Shown in pieces: positions 42,499 through 51,551 of a stretch of DNA of 64,000 bases. Both the position numbers and the translations under genes were made by a program. The DNA lies in contig NZ_JBFRFB010000007.1 of the NCBI RefSeq assembly GCF_052114605.1, forward strand, positions 179,658 to 243,657, in the 5' to 3' direction. The first letter of the stretch is position 1, and every line of letters starts with the position of its first letter. Origin of the DNA: Microvirga sp052114605. GTDB lineage: Bacteria; Pseudomonadota; Alphaproteobacteria; Rhizobiales; Beijerinckiaceae. Under the pieces are notes generated by a model. That model was not told the origin of the DNA. It did not search any database and saw only the letters and a program-made list of their open reading frames with translations.

Positions 42499-44067
42499 TC
42501 AACTCAGCAGAACCTGAACGGCGATGATTTTGACGACGGTCATGCTTGGAAAGCAGATTGCATAACCGACATCCGTTCTCTCGGTTGGAGCCAGACGCCC
42601 GGCAGCAACGGCAATAGCAGGGTTGCCGGTCGAACCCGCACAGACACCGAGCAGGTCGTCGAACGGGATACGCAGCAGATATCCGACCGCCAGCACGACC
42701 AGGACCAGGGTGAGAAGAACGGCGGCGCCGCCGAGGAGGATCTGAACCCCATTGGTGGCGACGGTCTGAACGAAGGGGCTGCCTGCCCCAATGGCGACCG
42801 AGCCGATGAACACCGCCAGGCCGAGATTTCGCAGAACCAGGTTGGCGACCACCGGTATCCGCCAGCCCAAGGGGCCTGTCCGGCCGAGCCAACCGAGGAC
42901 AAGAGCCATGGCGAGGGGCCCGCCGGCAACGCCCAGGCTGAAGCTGCCGCCCCCCGGCAGGGGAACCGGGATCATGCCGAGCAGAAGGCCAAACGCGATC
43001 CCGACGCCGATCGAGACGAAGGATAACTCGGCATTGCCCTTGATGCTGTCGCCGAAATGACGCTGGACGTCAGCCTTCCGGTCGGATGGCACGGCCGCTA
43101 CCAGCAAATCGCCGAATTCGAGCGTCAGGTCGGACGATGCGATGATATCGGCGTCTCCCCGGCGGATATGCGAGATGACGACAGGAAAATCAGGAAGCGG
43201 GATCTCCTGAATCGTCTTGCCGACGAAAGTGGCCTTCGAAACATAGACCCGCACCACGTCGAAATTGGAGCGGTCACGGCTTATACGCCCGGGATCCTCG
43301 CGCCCCACGGCGATCTTGGCCTGCTCGATGCTGGTTGGACTACCGACGAGCAGCAACCCATCTCCTCCGTGCAATTGCGTGTCCGCCAGGGGCGGCGCAT
43401 TCACATGGTGCTGGCGAACGGCGACGATCTTGATATCGGCTGGCAGGATCGCAGCGACTTGCTCGACCGTTCGATCCTCGCAATTCGACTCGAGCGTCAA
43501 CTCCGCCACTCGCACGTTCTGGGACGGTGTCTTGAACGTAGGTTTGATCATGGCGGTCATGATGGTCATCAGGACAATCGGGCCGATGACGCCGAAGGGA
43601 TAGGACACTGAGTAGCCGATGGCGGGATCCTGGTTGCCCGCCGCCCCTAGTGCCGCCTGCAAGGTCGGCGTGCTCGTGCCGGAACCCGCGAACAACCCAG
43701 CCGCCGTCGCCATCGAGATTCCGAGGGGAGAAGCAAGCGACATCGCGACGAGAAGCGAAGCGATCACGGCCACAGTTGAAAGGGCGATATACTTGAGGCC
43801 GGGCCCTTTCAGGCTCGCGAAGAACTGCGGCCCATATTGGATGCCGACGCCATAAACGAACATCACGAGGCCGAGCGTACCGACCAATCCGGGCGGTGCC
43901 GCCTTCGGCGCAATGGCGCCGATGATCAGGCCGGTGAACAGCACGGCGCCTGCGCCGAAGGAAACGCCGGCAATCGAGATCTGTCCGACCGCATAGCCGG
44001 TGGCGATGGCAAGGAACAACGCCAGCAGGGGTGAGGCTTCAAGCAACGTACGAACGATATCGAGCAT
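42499..44067 (-). CDS. AspT/YidE-family exchanger (AAEx)
   Basis: A 522-residue inner-membrane transporter: two hydrophobic halves (about 1-165 and 365-522) of the Asp-Al_Ex duplication family, each with a GSGTSTPTLQAAL or GSTGNPAIAVAA type motif, separated by two RCK/TrkA-C-like domains (about 185-350, VRVYVSKATFVGKTIQEI). The family includes aspartate:alanine and dicarboxylate antiporters. Start ATG 44067 has GAGGTGA. It lies nine bases after the PflA gene on the same strand, so exchange of a serine-derived or fermentation acid is a reasonable inference. Confidence 0.85.
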   Translation of the reverse strand: MLDIVRTLLEASPLLALFLAIATGYAVGQISIAGVSFGAGAVLFTGLIIGAIAPKAAPPGLVGTLGLVMFVYGVGIQYGPQFFASLKGPGLKYIALSTVAVIASLLVAMSLASPLGISMATAAGLFAGSGTSTPTLQAALGAAGNQDPAIGYSVSYPFGVIGPIVLMTIMTAMIKPTFKTPSQNVRVAELTLESNCEDRTVEQVAAILPADIKIVAVRQHHVNAPPLADTQLHGGDGLLLVGSPTSIEQAKIAVGREDPGRISRDRSNFDVVRVYVSKATFVGKTIQEIPLPDFPVVISHIRRGDADIIASSDLTLEFGDLLVAAVPSDRKADVQRHFGDSIKGNAELSFVSIGVGIAFGLLLGMIPVPLPGGGSFSLGVAGGPLAMALVLGWLGRTGPLGWRIPVVANLVLRNLGLAVFIGSVAIGAGSPFVQTVATNGVQILLGGAAVLLTLVLVVLAVGYLLRIPFDDLLGVCAGSTGNPAIAVAAGRLAPTERTDVGYAICFPSMTVVKIIAVQVLLS

Positions 44068-44076
44068 GGTTTCACC

Positions 44077-44898
44077 TCATCTTGCGCGACAGCCGGCCTC
44101 ACGAAATTGACCTAAGACGCGCGCCACAAGGTCAGGTGAAGGGGATAGAGTCTCGGAAAGCTCGTAGTTGAGGCCCAACGCCTTCCATTTGAAGACGCCC
44201 ATCTGATGGAACGGCAGGACCTCAACCCATTCCACGTTGCGCATCGGCGCGACGAAGCGAGCGATCCCCTCCACATTGGCCGGATCGTCGGTCAGGCCGG
44301 GGACCAGGACGAATCGTACCCAGACAGGCTTGCCGAGGGCGGCCAGCCGTTCCGCGAACTGAATGGTCGGACGGATATCCTGCCCGGTGGTTCGCCGATA
44401 GGTTTCCGGATCCCAGGATTTGATGTCGAGCACCACGAGATCGACCTGGCGCAAATAGTCGTCGTCAGCGCGGTCACCGAGAAAGCCCGACGTATCCAAA
44501 GCCGTGTGAAGTCCCATCCCCTTGGCAGCCTCAAAAAGCCGTTTGGTGAAATGCACCTGAACTAGCGGTTCTCCACCGGAGATCGTCAGTCCGCCGTCCA
44601 TGGCACGCAGCGGCGCGGCGTAGGCCTCGAGCGCAGTCCTGGCACGCTCGAACGAGACGCGGGTGCCGTCCTTGAGGTGCCATGTATCCGGGTTGTGGCA
44701 ATAGAGGCACCGCAGCAGGCATCCGCTCATGAAGATGGTCACACGAATACCAGGCCCGTCGACAGTTGAACCCGTCTCGTACGAGTGAATCCATCCGAAG
44801 TCGCCCCGAGGGTCTTTGAAGGCTGCCGTCTCAGGCGCGTCCGGAGATCGCGCCTGCTGTAAATCGTACCGGCTGTGGGCCCAGGGCTCGTCGGCCAT
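44077..44898 (-). CDS. pflA: Pyruvate formate-lyase activating enzyme
   Basis: A 273-residue radical SAM enzyme that installs the glycyl radical on PflB. The cluster motif is CLLRCLYC (C-x3-C-x2-C) in FMSGCLLRCLYCHNPDTW; GGEPL-type motif ISGGEPLVQ; the N-terminal GSTVDGPGIRV is typical. ATG 44898 is used with GAGG upstream; a GTG at 44913 that overlaps the pflB stop (GTGA) is an alternative. It follows pflB directly, the canonical arrangement. Confidence 0.93.
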   Translation of the reverse strand: MADEPWAHSRYDLQQARSPDAPETAAFKDPRGDFGWIHSYETGSTVDGPGIRVTIFMSGCLLRCLYCHNPDTWHLKDGTRVSFERARTALEAYAAPLRAMDGGLTISGGEPLVQVHFTKRLFEAAKGMGLHTALDTSGFLGDRADDDYLRQVDLVVLDIKSWDPETYRRTTGQDIRPTIQFAERLAALGKPVWVRFVLVPGLTDDPANVEGIARFVAPMRNVEWVEVLPFHQMGVFKWKALGLNYELSETLSPSPDLVARVLGQFREAGCRAR

Positions 44899-44909
44899 GA
44901 CGTCAGACC

Positions 44910-47243
44910 TCACTCACCGTGGAACGTCCGGCTGATCACGTCCATCTGCTGTTCTCGCGTCAAACGGACGAAATTGACCGCATAGCCCGAAACCCGGATC
45001 GTCAGTTGCGGGTATTTGTCCGGATGCGCCATCGCGTCGAGCAGGGTATCGCGGTTGAGGACATTGAGGTTCATGTGAAACCCGCCCTGGCCGCAATAGG
45101 TGTCGAGAACCTTCACGGCCTGCGTGATCTTCTCACCCTGCTCCAAGCGATTGAGGCTCGGCGTGATCGACACGGTGTAGCTGATGCCGTCCTGCGCATC
45201 CGCATAGGGCAGTTTCGCCACCGACAGGCACGAAGCGAGCCAGCCATGGCTATCGCGGCCGTGCATCGGGTTTGCACCGGGAGCAAAGGGTTCGCCCGCC
45301 TTGCGGCCATCCGGCGTGTTGCCCGTATGCTTGCCGTAGACGACATTGCTCGTGATGGTGAGCACCGATTGCGTGTGAACGGCGTTCCGGTAGGTCGGAT
45401 GCTTTCGGATCTTGCTCATGAAAGTGGAGACAAGATCAGCCGCAATAGTGTCGACGCGGTCATCATTGTTGCCGTATTTGGGGTAATCGCCGGCGATTTC
45501 GTAATCGACGATCAAGCCATCGTCGCGCCGGACAGGACTCACCTTCGCATGCTTGATCGCCGACAGGCTGTCGGCGATCACCGAGAGTCCGGCGATGCCG
45601 AAAGCCATCGTGCGCAGGATCTGCTGGTCATGCAGCGCCATTTCCAGGCGTTCGTAATAGTATTTGTCGTGCATGTAATGGATGCAGTTCATGGCATGGA
45701 CATAGGTCTGCGCCAGCCATTCCATCATCAGGTCGAACTTCGCTGTGACGTCGTCATAGTCGAGAACGTCGCCCGACACCGGCGGCGCTACGGGTCCAAT
45801 CTGCTCGCCGCTCACTTCGTCGCGTCCGCCATTGATGGCGTAAAGCAGGCACTTGGCGAGATTGACGCGAGCTCCGAAGAACTGCATCTGACTGCCGATC
45901 CGCATCGCCGAGACGCAACATGCAATACCGTAATCGTCGCCCCAGTACGGCCTCATCAGATCATCATTCTCGTATTGGATCGATGACGTCTCGGCCGAAA
46001 CCTTGATGCAGTAGCGCTTGAAGCCATCGGGCAACTGCTTCGACCAGAGCACGGTCATGTTGGGCTCCGGCGCCGGTCCCAGATTTGTCAGGGTATGCAG
46101 CATGCGGAAGCTCGTCCGCGTGACTAAGGGACGGCCATTGAGGCCCATCCCGCCGACGCATTCGGTGGCCCAATAGGGATCGCCGGAAAACAAGGCATCG
46201 TAGTCGGGCGTGCGCAGGAACCGGACAATGCGCAGCTTCTGGACGAGCTGGTCGATGAGTTCCTGGGCGCCCGCCTCATCCAGAGCACCGCTCTTCAGGT
46301 CGCGCTCGATGTAGATGTCGAGGAAGGACGAAATGCGCCCGATGGACATGGCCGCGCCGTTTGCTTCCTTGATCGCTCCGAGATAGCCGAAATACGTCCA
46401 TTGCACGGCTTCACGCGCATCCGCCGCCGGACGCGTGATGTCGAACCCGTAGTTCTTGGCCATCTCCGCCAGATCGGTGAGAGCCCGCATCTGCTCGGCC
46501 AATTCTTCCCGGTCGCGGATGACCTCGTCGGTGGGCCACTTCGCATCGAGCAGCGCCCGCTCGGCACGCTTGGCCACCAGCAATTTGTCCGTGCCGTACA
46601 GGGCGACCCGGCGATAATCGCCGATGATCCGGCCGCGACCATACGCATCGGGCAAGCCCGTGATGATGTGGCTGCGGCGGCAAGCCATGATCTCCGGGGT
46701 ATAGGCATCGAAGACGCCTTCATTGTGGGTCTTGCGGTACTTGGTGAAGATCTCGTGCACGATGGGATCCGGCTCGAGCCCCGCTGCCTTGAGCCCCGCC
46801 TCTACCATGCGCAAGCCGCCATACGGCATGATGGCGCGACGGAATGGGGCATCGGTCTGCAACCCGACGATCACCTCGTTGTCGCGGTCGATGTAGCCGG
46901 GCGCATGCGAGGTCATCGAGGAGGGCGTTCTGGCATCGGCATCCAACACACCCTTGCGGATTTCCTCCTTGAAATAGGGCTGGAGTTGCGCCCAGACGGC
47001 CTTTGTCCGCTCGCTCGGCCCGGTCAGAAAGCCTTCGTCTCCGTCGTACGGCGTGACGTTTCGTTGGATGAAATCGCGGACATCGACAGTGTTTTCCCAT
47101 GCGCCGGGCGTGAAACTCGCCCACTCGTTCACCGAATCTGCAACCTCGGGCGTGCCGGACCGATGAGGTGCGGCTTCTGGCTTTCCTGGCTGTTGCTTCG
47201 GCCTCTTTACGGATCCCTGAACGATGGCGGCTTCATCCGGCAT
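44910..47243 (-). CDS. pflB: Pyruvate formate-lyase (formate C-acetyltransferase)
   Basis: A 777-residue glycyl-radical enzyme that converts pyruvate and CoA to acetyl-CoA and formate without oxygen (EC 2.3.1.54). The catalytic cysteine pair is in YGIACCVSAMRIGSQMQFFGAR; the glycyl radical is G753 in IRVSGYAVNFVRLTREQQ near the C-terminus. Residues 1-35 form a basic, Pro-rich extension not usual in the family; the conserved part begins EWASFTPGAWENTVDVRDFI. GAGAGGA precedes the start. It lies 54 bases after the serine dehydratase gene, whose product is pyruvate. Confidence 0.94.
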   Translation of the reverse strand: MPDEAAIVQGSVKRPKQQPGKPEAAPHRSGTPEVADSVNEWASFTPGAWENTVDVRDFIQRNVTPYDGDEGFLTGPSERTKAVWAQLQPYFKEEIRKGVLDADARTPSSMTSHAPGYIDRDNEVIVGLQTDAPFRRAIMPYGGLRMVEAGLKAAGLEPDPIVHEIFTKYRKTHNEGVFDAYTPEIMACRRSHIITGLPDAYGRGRIIGDYRRVALYGTDKLLVAKRAERALLDAKWPTDEVIRDREELAEQMRALTDLAEMAKNYGFDITRPAADAREAVQWTYFGYLGAIKEANGAAMSIGRISSFLDIYIERDLKSGALDEAGAQELIDQLVQKLRIVRFLRTPDYDALFSGDPYWATECVGGMGLNGRPLVTRTSFRMLHTLTNLGPAPEPNMTVLWSKQLPDGFKRYCIKVSAETSSIQYENDDLMRPYWGDDYGIACCVSAMRIGSQMQFFGARVNLAKCLLYAINGGRDEVSGEQIGPVAPPVSGDVLDYDDVTAKFDLMMEWLAQTYVHAMNCIHYMHDKYYYERLEMALHDQQILRTMAFGIAGLSVIADSLSAIKHAKVSPVRRDDGLIVDYEIAGDYPKYGNNDDRVDTIAADLVSTFMSKIRKHPTYRNAVHTQSVLTITSNVVYGKHTGNTPDGRKAGEPFAPGANPMHGRDSHGWLASCLSVAKLPYADAQDGISYTVSITPSLNRLEQGEKITQAVKVLDTYCGQGGFHMNLNVLNRDTLLDAMAHPDKYPQLTIRVSGYAVNFVRLTREQQMDVISRTFHGE

Positions 47244-47297
47244 GGCGGTTTCCTCTCACGACGCTTATGGGCACGAGCTCGACCTGTCCTCAGCCGC

Positions 47298-48944
47298 TCA
47301 GCAGAGCACCAGGTTCTGGGCAAGGCCTGCCTCGCTCGTTTCCTTGTATTTCGAATTCATGTCCTTCGCGGTGTCGGACAGCGTCTTGATCGTGGTGTCG
47401 AGATCGACCCGGTGCCGGCTGGCAATCTCGTTAGTGGCGATCATGGCCGCCACCCAGGCCTTCACAGCCCCGAAGGCGCAGCGCTCGATACAGGGAACCT
47501 GCACATAGCCCGCGACCGGATCGCAGGTCATGCCGAGGTGATGCTCGAGAGCGGACTCGGCTGCGTTCTCGATCACCTGCGGCGGCTGGTTCAGGATCTC
47601 CGTGATCAGCGCTGCGGCCATCGCGGAGGCAACCCCGATCTCAGCCTGGCATCCGCCTTCCGCCGCCGAAAGGGTCGCGTTGTGCTTGCACAGGTAGCCG
47701 ACGGCCAAACCGGCCAGAAGTCCCTTGCGAATCTTGTCCATCGGCACCGCACGGGGGCTCTGGGTCAGGGCGTAGACGACAGCCGGCATGACGCCCGCCG
47801 AGCCACCGGTTGGCGCGGTGATGACCAAGTGGCCGCGGGCATTCTCCTCGGAGGCGGCCAGGGCAAAGGCGGACACGAGCCCGATCGCCCGGTCGCTTTC
47901 GTACTTGTCGTCCTGGGCGCGTTCGTAGACGGTCGCGGCCTTGGAGTGGAGCTTGATCGGTCCAGGCAGGACATCGTCCTTGTAGGACAGGCCGGTCTTC
48001 ACCGTGGCGATCATCGCGTTGGCGATCTTGTCCAGGAAGGCGTTGATCTGCTCCTCGCTCTTGCCGGACACGGCGATTTCATTCGCCATCACCACATCGG
48101 CGACCGAGAGATTGTTGGTCTCGGCATGCTGCCGCAGCTCCTTCATCGTCGCATAGGGATATTTCGGCTGGCCCTTCTTAGGCGGCTCGTAGCCCTTCCA
48201 TTCGATGAAGCCACCGCCGACCGAATAATACTCCTGCTCATAAAGAACCTTGTCGCCTGCCAAGAGCTGGCAGGTCATGGTGTTAGGGTGCGGGAAGTCG
48301 CCCTTTGGCGCGTCATAGACGATGTCTGCCAAGGATAGGTTGAACGTCTTGCTTCCGAGTTTCACCGGATAGGTCTGCTCCGGCTTGGCGATCATCTCGT
48401 CGAGAAAGCGCGGGTCGACGGTCGCCGGCTCTTTGCCGACCAGACCGGCCAAGGACGCACGCTCGGTGCCGTGGCCCTTGCCGGTGGCGCTCAGGCTGCC
48501 GAAGAGATGGACCTTGAGGCCGGTGGCTTGGGCCAACTGGTCCGCAGGCAGCTTCTCACAGCGCTGATAGAAGTCGTAGGTAATGCGCATCGGCCCGATG
48601 GTGTGCGAGCTCGAGGGGCCGGGGCCTACCTTGTAGAACTCGTCCGCAACCGTCATGACCGACCCCTTCGACGATTTGACGACGTCGAGATCCGGGGAAA
48701 GGGCAGAACTCATCTTGAGATCCGCATCGCCTCCTGCTGCTGCTCTTTTAGCCTGTTGCACAGCAGCTTCTGTTTCCGCCTGCTGCGCGCGGGCCTCGGG
48801 AGTCCAGGTCGTGCCGGTCATCACGGCCGCCGCACCGATAGCAGCGTTGCGCATCAAAAACGCCCGACGGTCAATGCTTGTGGGAATGTCGGTCGCTTCC
48901 GATGTTTCCGGAAACTGTTCGTCGTCCTTCGTCGGATAGGTCAT
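47298..48944 (-). CDS. L-serine dehydratase (Fe-S type) with Tat-type signal
   Basis: A 548-residue enzyme that converts L-serine to pyruvate and ammonia (EC 4.3.1.17). The single-chain Fe-S family is clear: GPSSSHTIGPMR, TAPTGGSAGVMPAVV, cluster cysteines in YLCKHNATLSAAEGGCQAEIG and GMTCDPVAGYVQVPCIER, and a C-terminal cysteine as the last residue (NLVLC), as in the tail-in-mouth type 2 enzymes. Unusually an extension of about 85 residues precedes the catalytic part (SVMTVADEFYKVGPGPSS), with twin-arginine-like IDRRAFLMRNAAIGAAAVM and an EARAQQ cleavage site. Export as a folded Fe-S protein by Tat is predicted. GAGAGGA precedes the start. It heads a unit with pflB, pflA and the exchanger. 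Confidence 0.88.
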   Translation of the reverse strand: MTYPTKDDEQFPETSEATDIPTSIDRRAFLMRNAAIGAAAVMTGTTWTPEARAQQAETEAAVQQAKRAAAGGDADLKMSSALSPDLDVVKSSKGSVMTVADEFYKVGPGPSSSHTIGPMRITYDFYQRCEKLPADQLAQATGLKVHLFGSLSATGKGHGTERASLAGLVGKEPATVDPRFLDEMIAKPEQTYPVKLGSKTFNLSLADIVYDAPKGDFPHPNTMTCQLLAGDKVLYEQEYYSVGGGFIEWKGYEPPKKGQPKYPYATMKELRQHAETNNLSVADVVMANEIAVSGKSEEQINAFLDKIANAMIATVKTGLSYKDDVLPGPIKLHSKAATVYERAQDDKYESDRAIGLVSAFALAASEENARGHLVITAPTGGSAGVMPAVVYALTQSPRAVPMDKIRKGLLAGLAVGYLCKHNATLSAAEGGCQAEIGVASAMAAALITEILNQPPQVIENAAESALEHHLGMTCDPVAGYVQVPCIERCAFGAVKAWVAAMIATNEIASRHRVDLDTTIKTLSDTAKDMNSKYKETSEAGLAQNLVLC

Positions 48945-49487
48945 GAGCGCGTCCTCTCTTTCGAGGTACGGAGACGCGTTCCGCGTTTTGGAGCAGCTCC
49001 GGCCTCATCCTTTGCGAAAGAATACTTTCTCCGCTTTTGCATCATCTTAGATGGCGACCGAAGATGCGCTTGATCGAAAGGGACAATCGATTGACAGTTT
49101 GCGCCACGCCTCTGCGGAGAGCCGGCACAGAAGGATTACAATCTCCTAGGGAGGAAAGCGGTCTCGCCATACGTCTGCATTGCCCTAGTGCAAACTGGAA
49201 AACCGATGGCTATCAAATGCCGAGCACTTGTCCCAAACGGTCAAGCAAGTCCCTCAAGCCAAGCGCATTGTATTCCATACATGTCAGTTTGCTCCGCGCA
49301 GTCCTGATGCGGAGTGACAGGGATGATAGCGGCGGCCTCCTCGATTTGCGCGGTCGCGCTGCTCGGGGTGGAGTTCAATGCCAAAGCGAGCAGCGTGGAG
49401 ATTGGCCTGCGCGGGGCCAGACAGCGCTTCAGATGTCCTTCGAACCGCGGCTGTTCGGCCAGCGACACCTAGAATGGGGATGTGCAA
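48945..49487. other. Divergent promoter region between serine dehydratase and ldhA
   Basis: About 540 bases holding both promoters. It includes the copy of the stretch also found near 37885 (here 49230-49249). I looked for an FNR/FixK-type palindrome (TTGAT-N4-ATCAA) and did not find a convincing one. Short open frames have no support. Confidence 0.5.
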
Positions 49488-50477
49488 ATGCGGATGGCAA
49501 TATTCAGCGCGAAAAACTACGAACGCACGCTGCTCGATGAACTGAATGCAAGTCACAAACACGACATCGTTTACTTCGATGCCCCCCTCGGACCCAGCAC
49601 GGCATCCCTTGCAGCGGGATTTCCGGCTGTCAGCGTGTTCGTCAACGATACACTTGATGGCAACGTTCTCAAGCAACTCGCCGCTAACGGCACGAAGCTG
49701 GTCGCGACCCGCTCAACAGGTTTCAATCACATCGACTTGAAAGCGGCCAAGGAGCTTGGTGTCGCAGTTGTGCGGGTCGCCAATTACTCTCCGAATTCCG
49801 TCGCCGAGTTTGCCGTCGGGCTGATCCTTGTGCTCAATCGCAAGATCCACCGGGCTTATAATCGCACGCGTGAAGGCAATTTCGAGCTCGATGGCCTCAT
49901 GGGCTTCGATCTCGTCGGTCGTACCGTCGCTGTCATCGGCACCGGGAAAATCGGGACTATCTTTGCCCGCATCATGGCCGGGTTTGGTTGTACAGTGATC
50001 GGGTTCGACATGCATCGCTCGCCCGAATTCGAACATCTCGGCGGACGTTACGTCGATGCCGACGGAATCGAGGAGGCGGACGTCATTTCGCTGCATTGTC
50101 CGCTGACGCCTGAAACCTACCACATCGTCGGCGCCCGCGCGCTCGGCCGGATGAAGAGAGGCGCCCTGTTGATCAACACGAGCCGCGGCGGGCTCGTCGA
50201 TACTGAGGCGGCGATCGAAGCACTCAAGTCGGGCCAGCTCGGCGGGATGGCCATCGACGTTTACGAGCAAGAGGCCGGTCTTTTCTTCAAGGACCTATCG
50301 AGCACGGTGATCCCTGACGACGTAATCCAGCGCTTGGTCTCGTTTCCGAACGTGATCGTTACAGGCCATCAAGCGTTTTTCACGCGCGAGGCTTTGGGGA
50401 CGATCCTGGAGACGACGCTTGAAAGCGTCTCCGATTTCGCAGCGGGTCGGCCACTGGCGAACGAAATCACGATGTGA
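49488..50477 (+). CDS. ldhA: Fermentative D-lactate dehydrogenase, LdhA-type
   Basis: A 329-residue NADH-dependent enzyme reducing pyruvate to D-lactate. It tracks E. coli LdhA closely: MAIFSAKNYERTLLDELN, FVNDTLDGNVLKQL, NRKIHRAYNRTREGNFELDGL, cofactor motif AVIGTGKIGTIFAR, DVISLHCPLTPETYH, catalytic Arg in INTSRGGLVD, Glu in VYEQEAGLFF and His in VTGHQAFFT. ATG 49488 is preferred with GGGGA seven bases before; GTG 49482 and ATG 49494 are alternatives. Divergent from the serine dehydratase/pfl unit, it offers a second outlet for pyruvate. Confidence 0.9.
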   Translation: MRMAIFSAKNYERTLLDELNASHKHDIVYFDAPLGPSTASLAAGFPAVSVFVNDTLDGNVLKQLAANGTKLVATRSTGFNHIDLKAAKELGVAVVRVANYSPNSVAEFAVGLILVLNRKIHRAYNRTREGNFELDGLMGFDLVGRTVAVIGTGKIGTIFARIMAGFGCTVIGFDMHRSPEFEHLGGRYVDADGIEEADVISLHCPLTPETYHIVGARALGRMKRGALLINTSRGGLVDTEAAIEALKSGQLGGMAIDVYEQEAGLFFKDLSSTVIPDDVIQRLVSFPNVIVTGHQAFFTREALGTILETTLESVSDFAAGRPLANEITM

Positions 50478-50576
50478 TCGGCTAAGCCTGCAACCTGCGC
50501 ATCAGCAAGCGTGGCATGATCGTTCGCATGAAGTCTCGATCCGCGGGGACCCGAGCACGTTCCCGCAACGCATATT

Positions 50577-50837
50577 TCAGCGCCGACCGAAACGATTGAC
50601 CGGACCGCCGCGATTCATCGGAGTGCCAGGGCGGACGCCGACGCCTGGAGCACCCACGCCGGGCGTCACTACCGCTCGGCGGGCCACAGGCGCGACGGGT
50701 CTCGCGACGCAGCCTTTCGGCACGCCAACCGTCTTGCAGTAGATGACTGCGTTCGCGCGCTCCGGAGCAACCATGAAGAGTGCAGTGAACGCGGCCAGCG
50801 CCAATCCGGCATGGTACAGGGGTTTCATGAGCAGCAT
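50577..50837 (-). CDS. Small secreted Gly/Pro/Arg-rich protein
   Basis: An 86-residue protein with signal peptide (MLLMKPLYHAGLALAAFTALFMVAPERANA). The start at 50837 is chosen because GGAGG lies six bases upstream. The mature part has two cysteines (VIYCKTVGVPKGCVAR) and a repetitive tail (VTPGVGAPGVGVRPGTPM, ending RFGRR). Short proteins with this design occur in Bradyrhizobium and Methylobacterium relatives; function unknown. Confidence 0.65.
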   Translation of the reverse strand: MLLMKPLYHAGLALAAFTALFMVAPERANAVIYCKTVGVPKGCVARPVAPVARRAVVTPGVGAPGVGVRPGTPMNRGGPVNRFGRR

Positions 50838-51551
50838 GACCATCCTCCATCCTTGTGATCCCTGCGCCCACCATCAGGCGCAAGCTGTTCTGGACCAGCC
50901 TCGTGAGGGAGGCCCCAAAGATCGACATCGTCCTCGTCGTTCATTTGGCGATTCTCCACTCCGGCTCGGAGCCCTTCGATGGCGCGTATTGTTACGAGAC
51001 GCAGACGGGTCTTCTGATCGGGTGTGAGACTCTGTTAAAGCGGCTGCCAGGCATAAGCCCTGGGCGCGCCGACGACTAACAAGGCCCGATCATTTCATTT
51101 CGCATCCTGGTCTCCTGCTGGTTCCAGCAGCCATTAAACTACGGAATGGATCGAGCCTCCGCTTGATGGCTGGGGACATTGTATTAGCAGTTTGAGACAA
51201 CACCAAAGCAACGCCCCCGCTCGGTCCCTGCTCGATTCAGAACATTTGGATGGCTGCGAGGGCGGTTGCCATAGGCAGGTATTCAGAAGATCTGAGTCCG
51301 ATATGCATGGCGACCTGACACGCATCCTCGGCTGTGCTCGACGGGACATCACGTGTCCGAACGACAACAAGCTCTCCTTGCGGGTCTCGCTGGAGAGCTC
51401 ATGCCTGTCCAGGCTGAGGGCAGGACCCTTTCCTGACGTTTCAGGGTCTGCCCCCTGGAAGTTTCAGGGTTTTGCCCAGGTGATTCCGGCGGCCGGGAGG
51501 TATATCCTGCCTGGGGGGCGGGGCTGGCATCCTCATTCGGGAGTCATCTCG
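50838..51551. other. Gene-poor region with a short tandem repeat
   Basis: About 710 bases with no convincing gene. Open frames here lack ribosome binding sites and recognisable domains. A pair of 23-base direct repeats starting TTTCAGGGT lies at 51439-51484, about 70-110 bases before the next gene. Confidence 0.45.
51439..51484. repeat. Tandem 23-base direct repeat, possible operator pair
   Basis: Two consecutive units begin with TTTCAGGGT (51439 and 51462), each followed six to seven bases on by a CCC run. The spacing of about two helical turns and the position upstream of the secreted-protein gene would suit a regulator binding site. Confidence 0.35.

Noticed and set aside
46401..48338. 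645-codon open frame opposite pflB and serine dehydratase
   Set aside because: Spans two real genes on the other strand and has no recognisable domain.
48945..49487. FNR/FixK-type anaerobox for the pfl/ldhA genes
   Set aside because: TTGATCGAAAGGGACAA and nearby stretches do not form the TTGAT-N4-ATCAA palindrome.
50855..51079. Possible 74-codon gene after the Gly/Pro-rich secreted protein
   Set aside because: No ribosome binding site, no signal or domain, and unconvincing composition.
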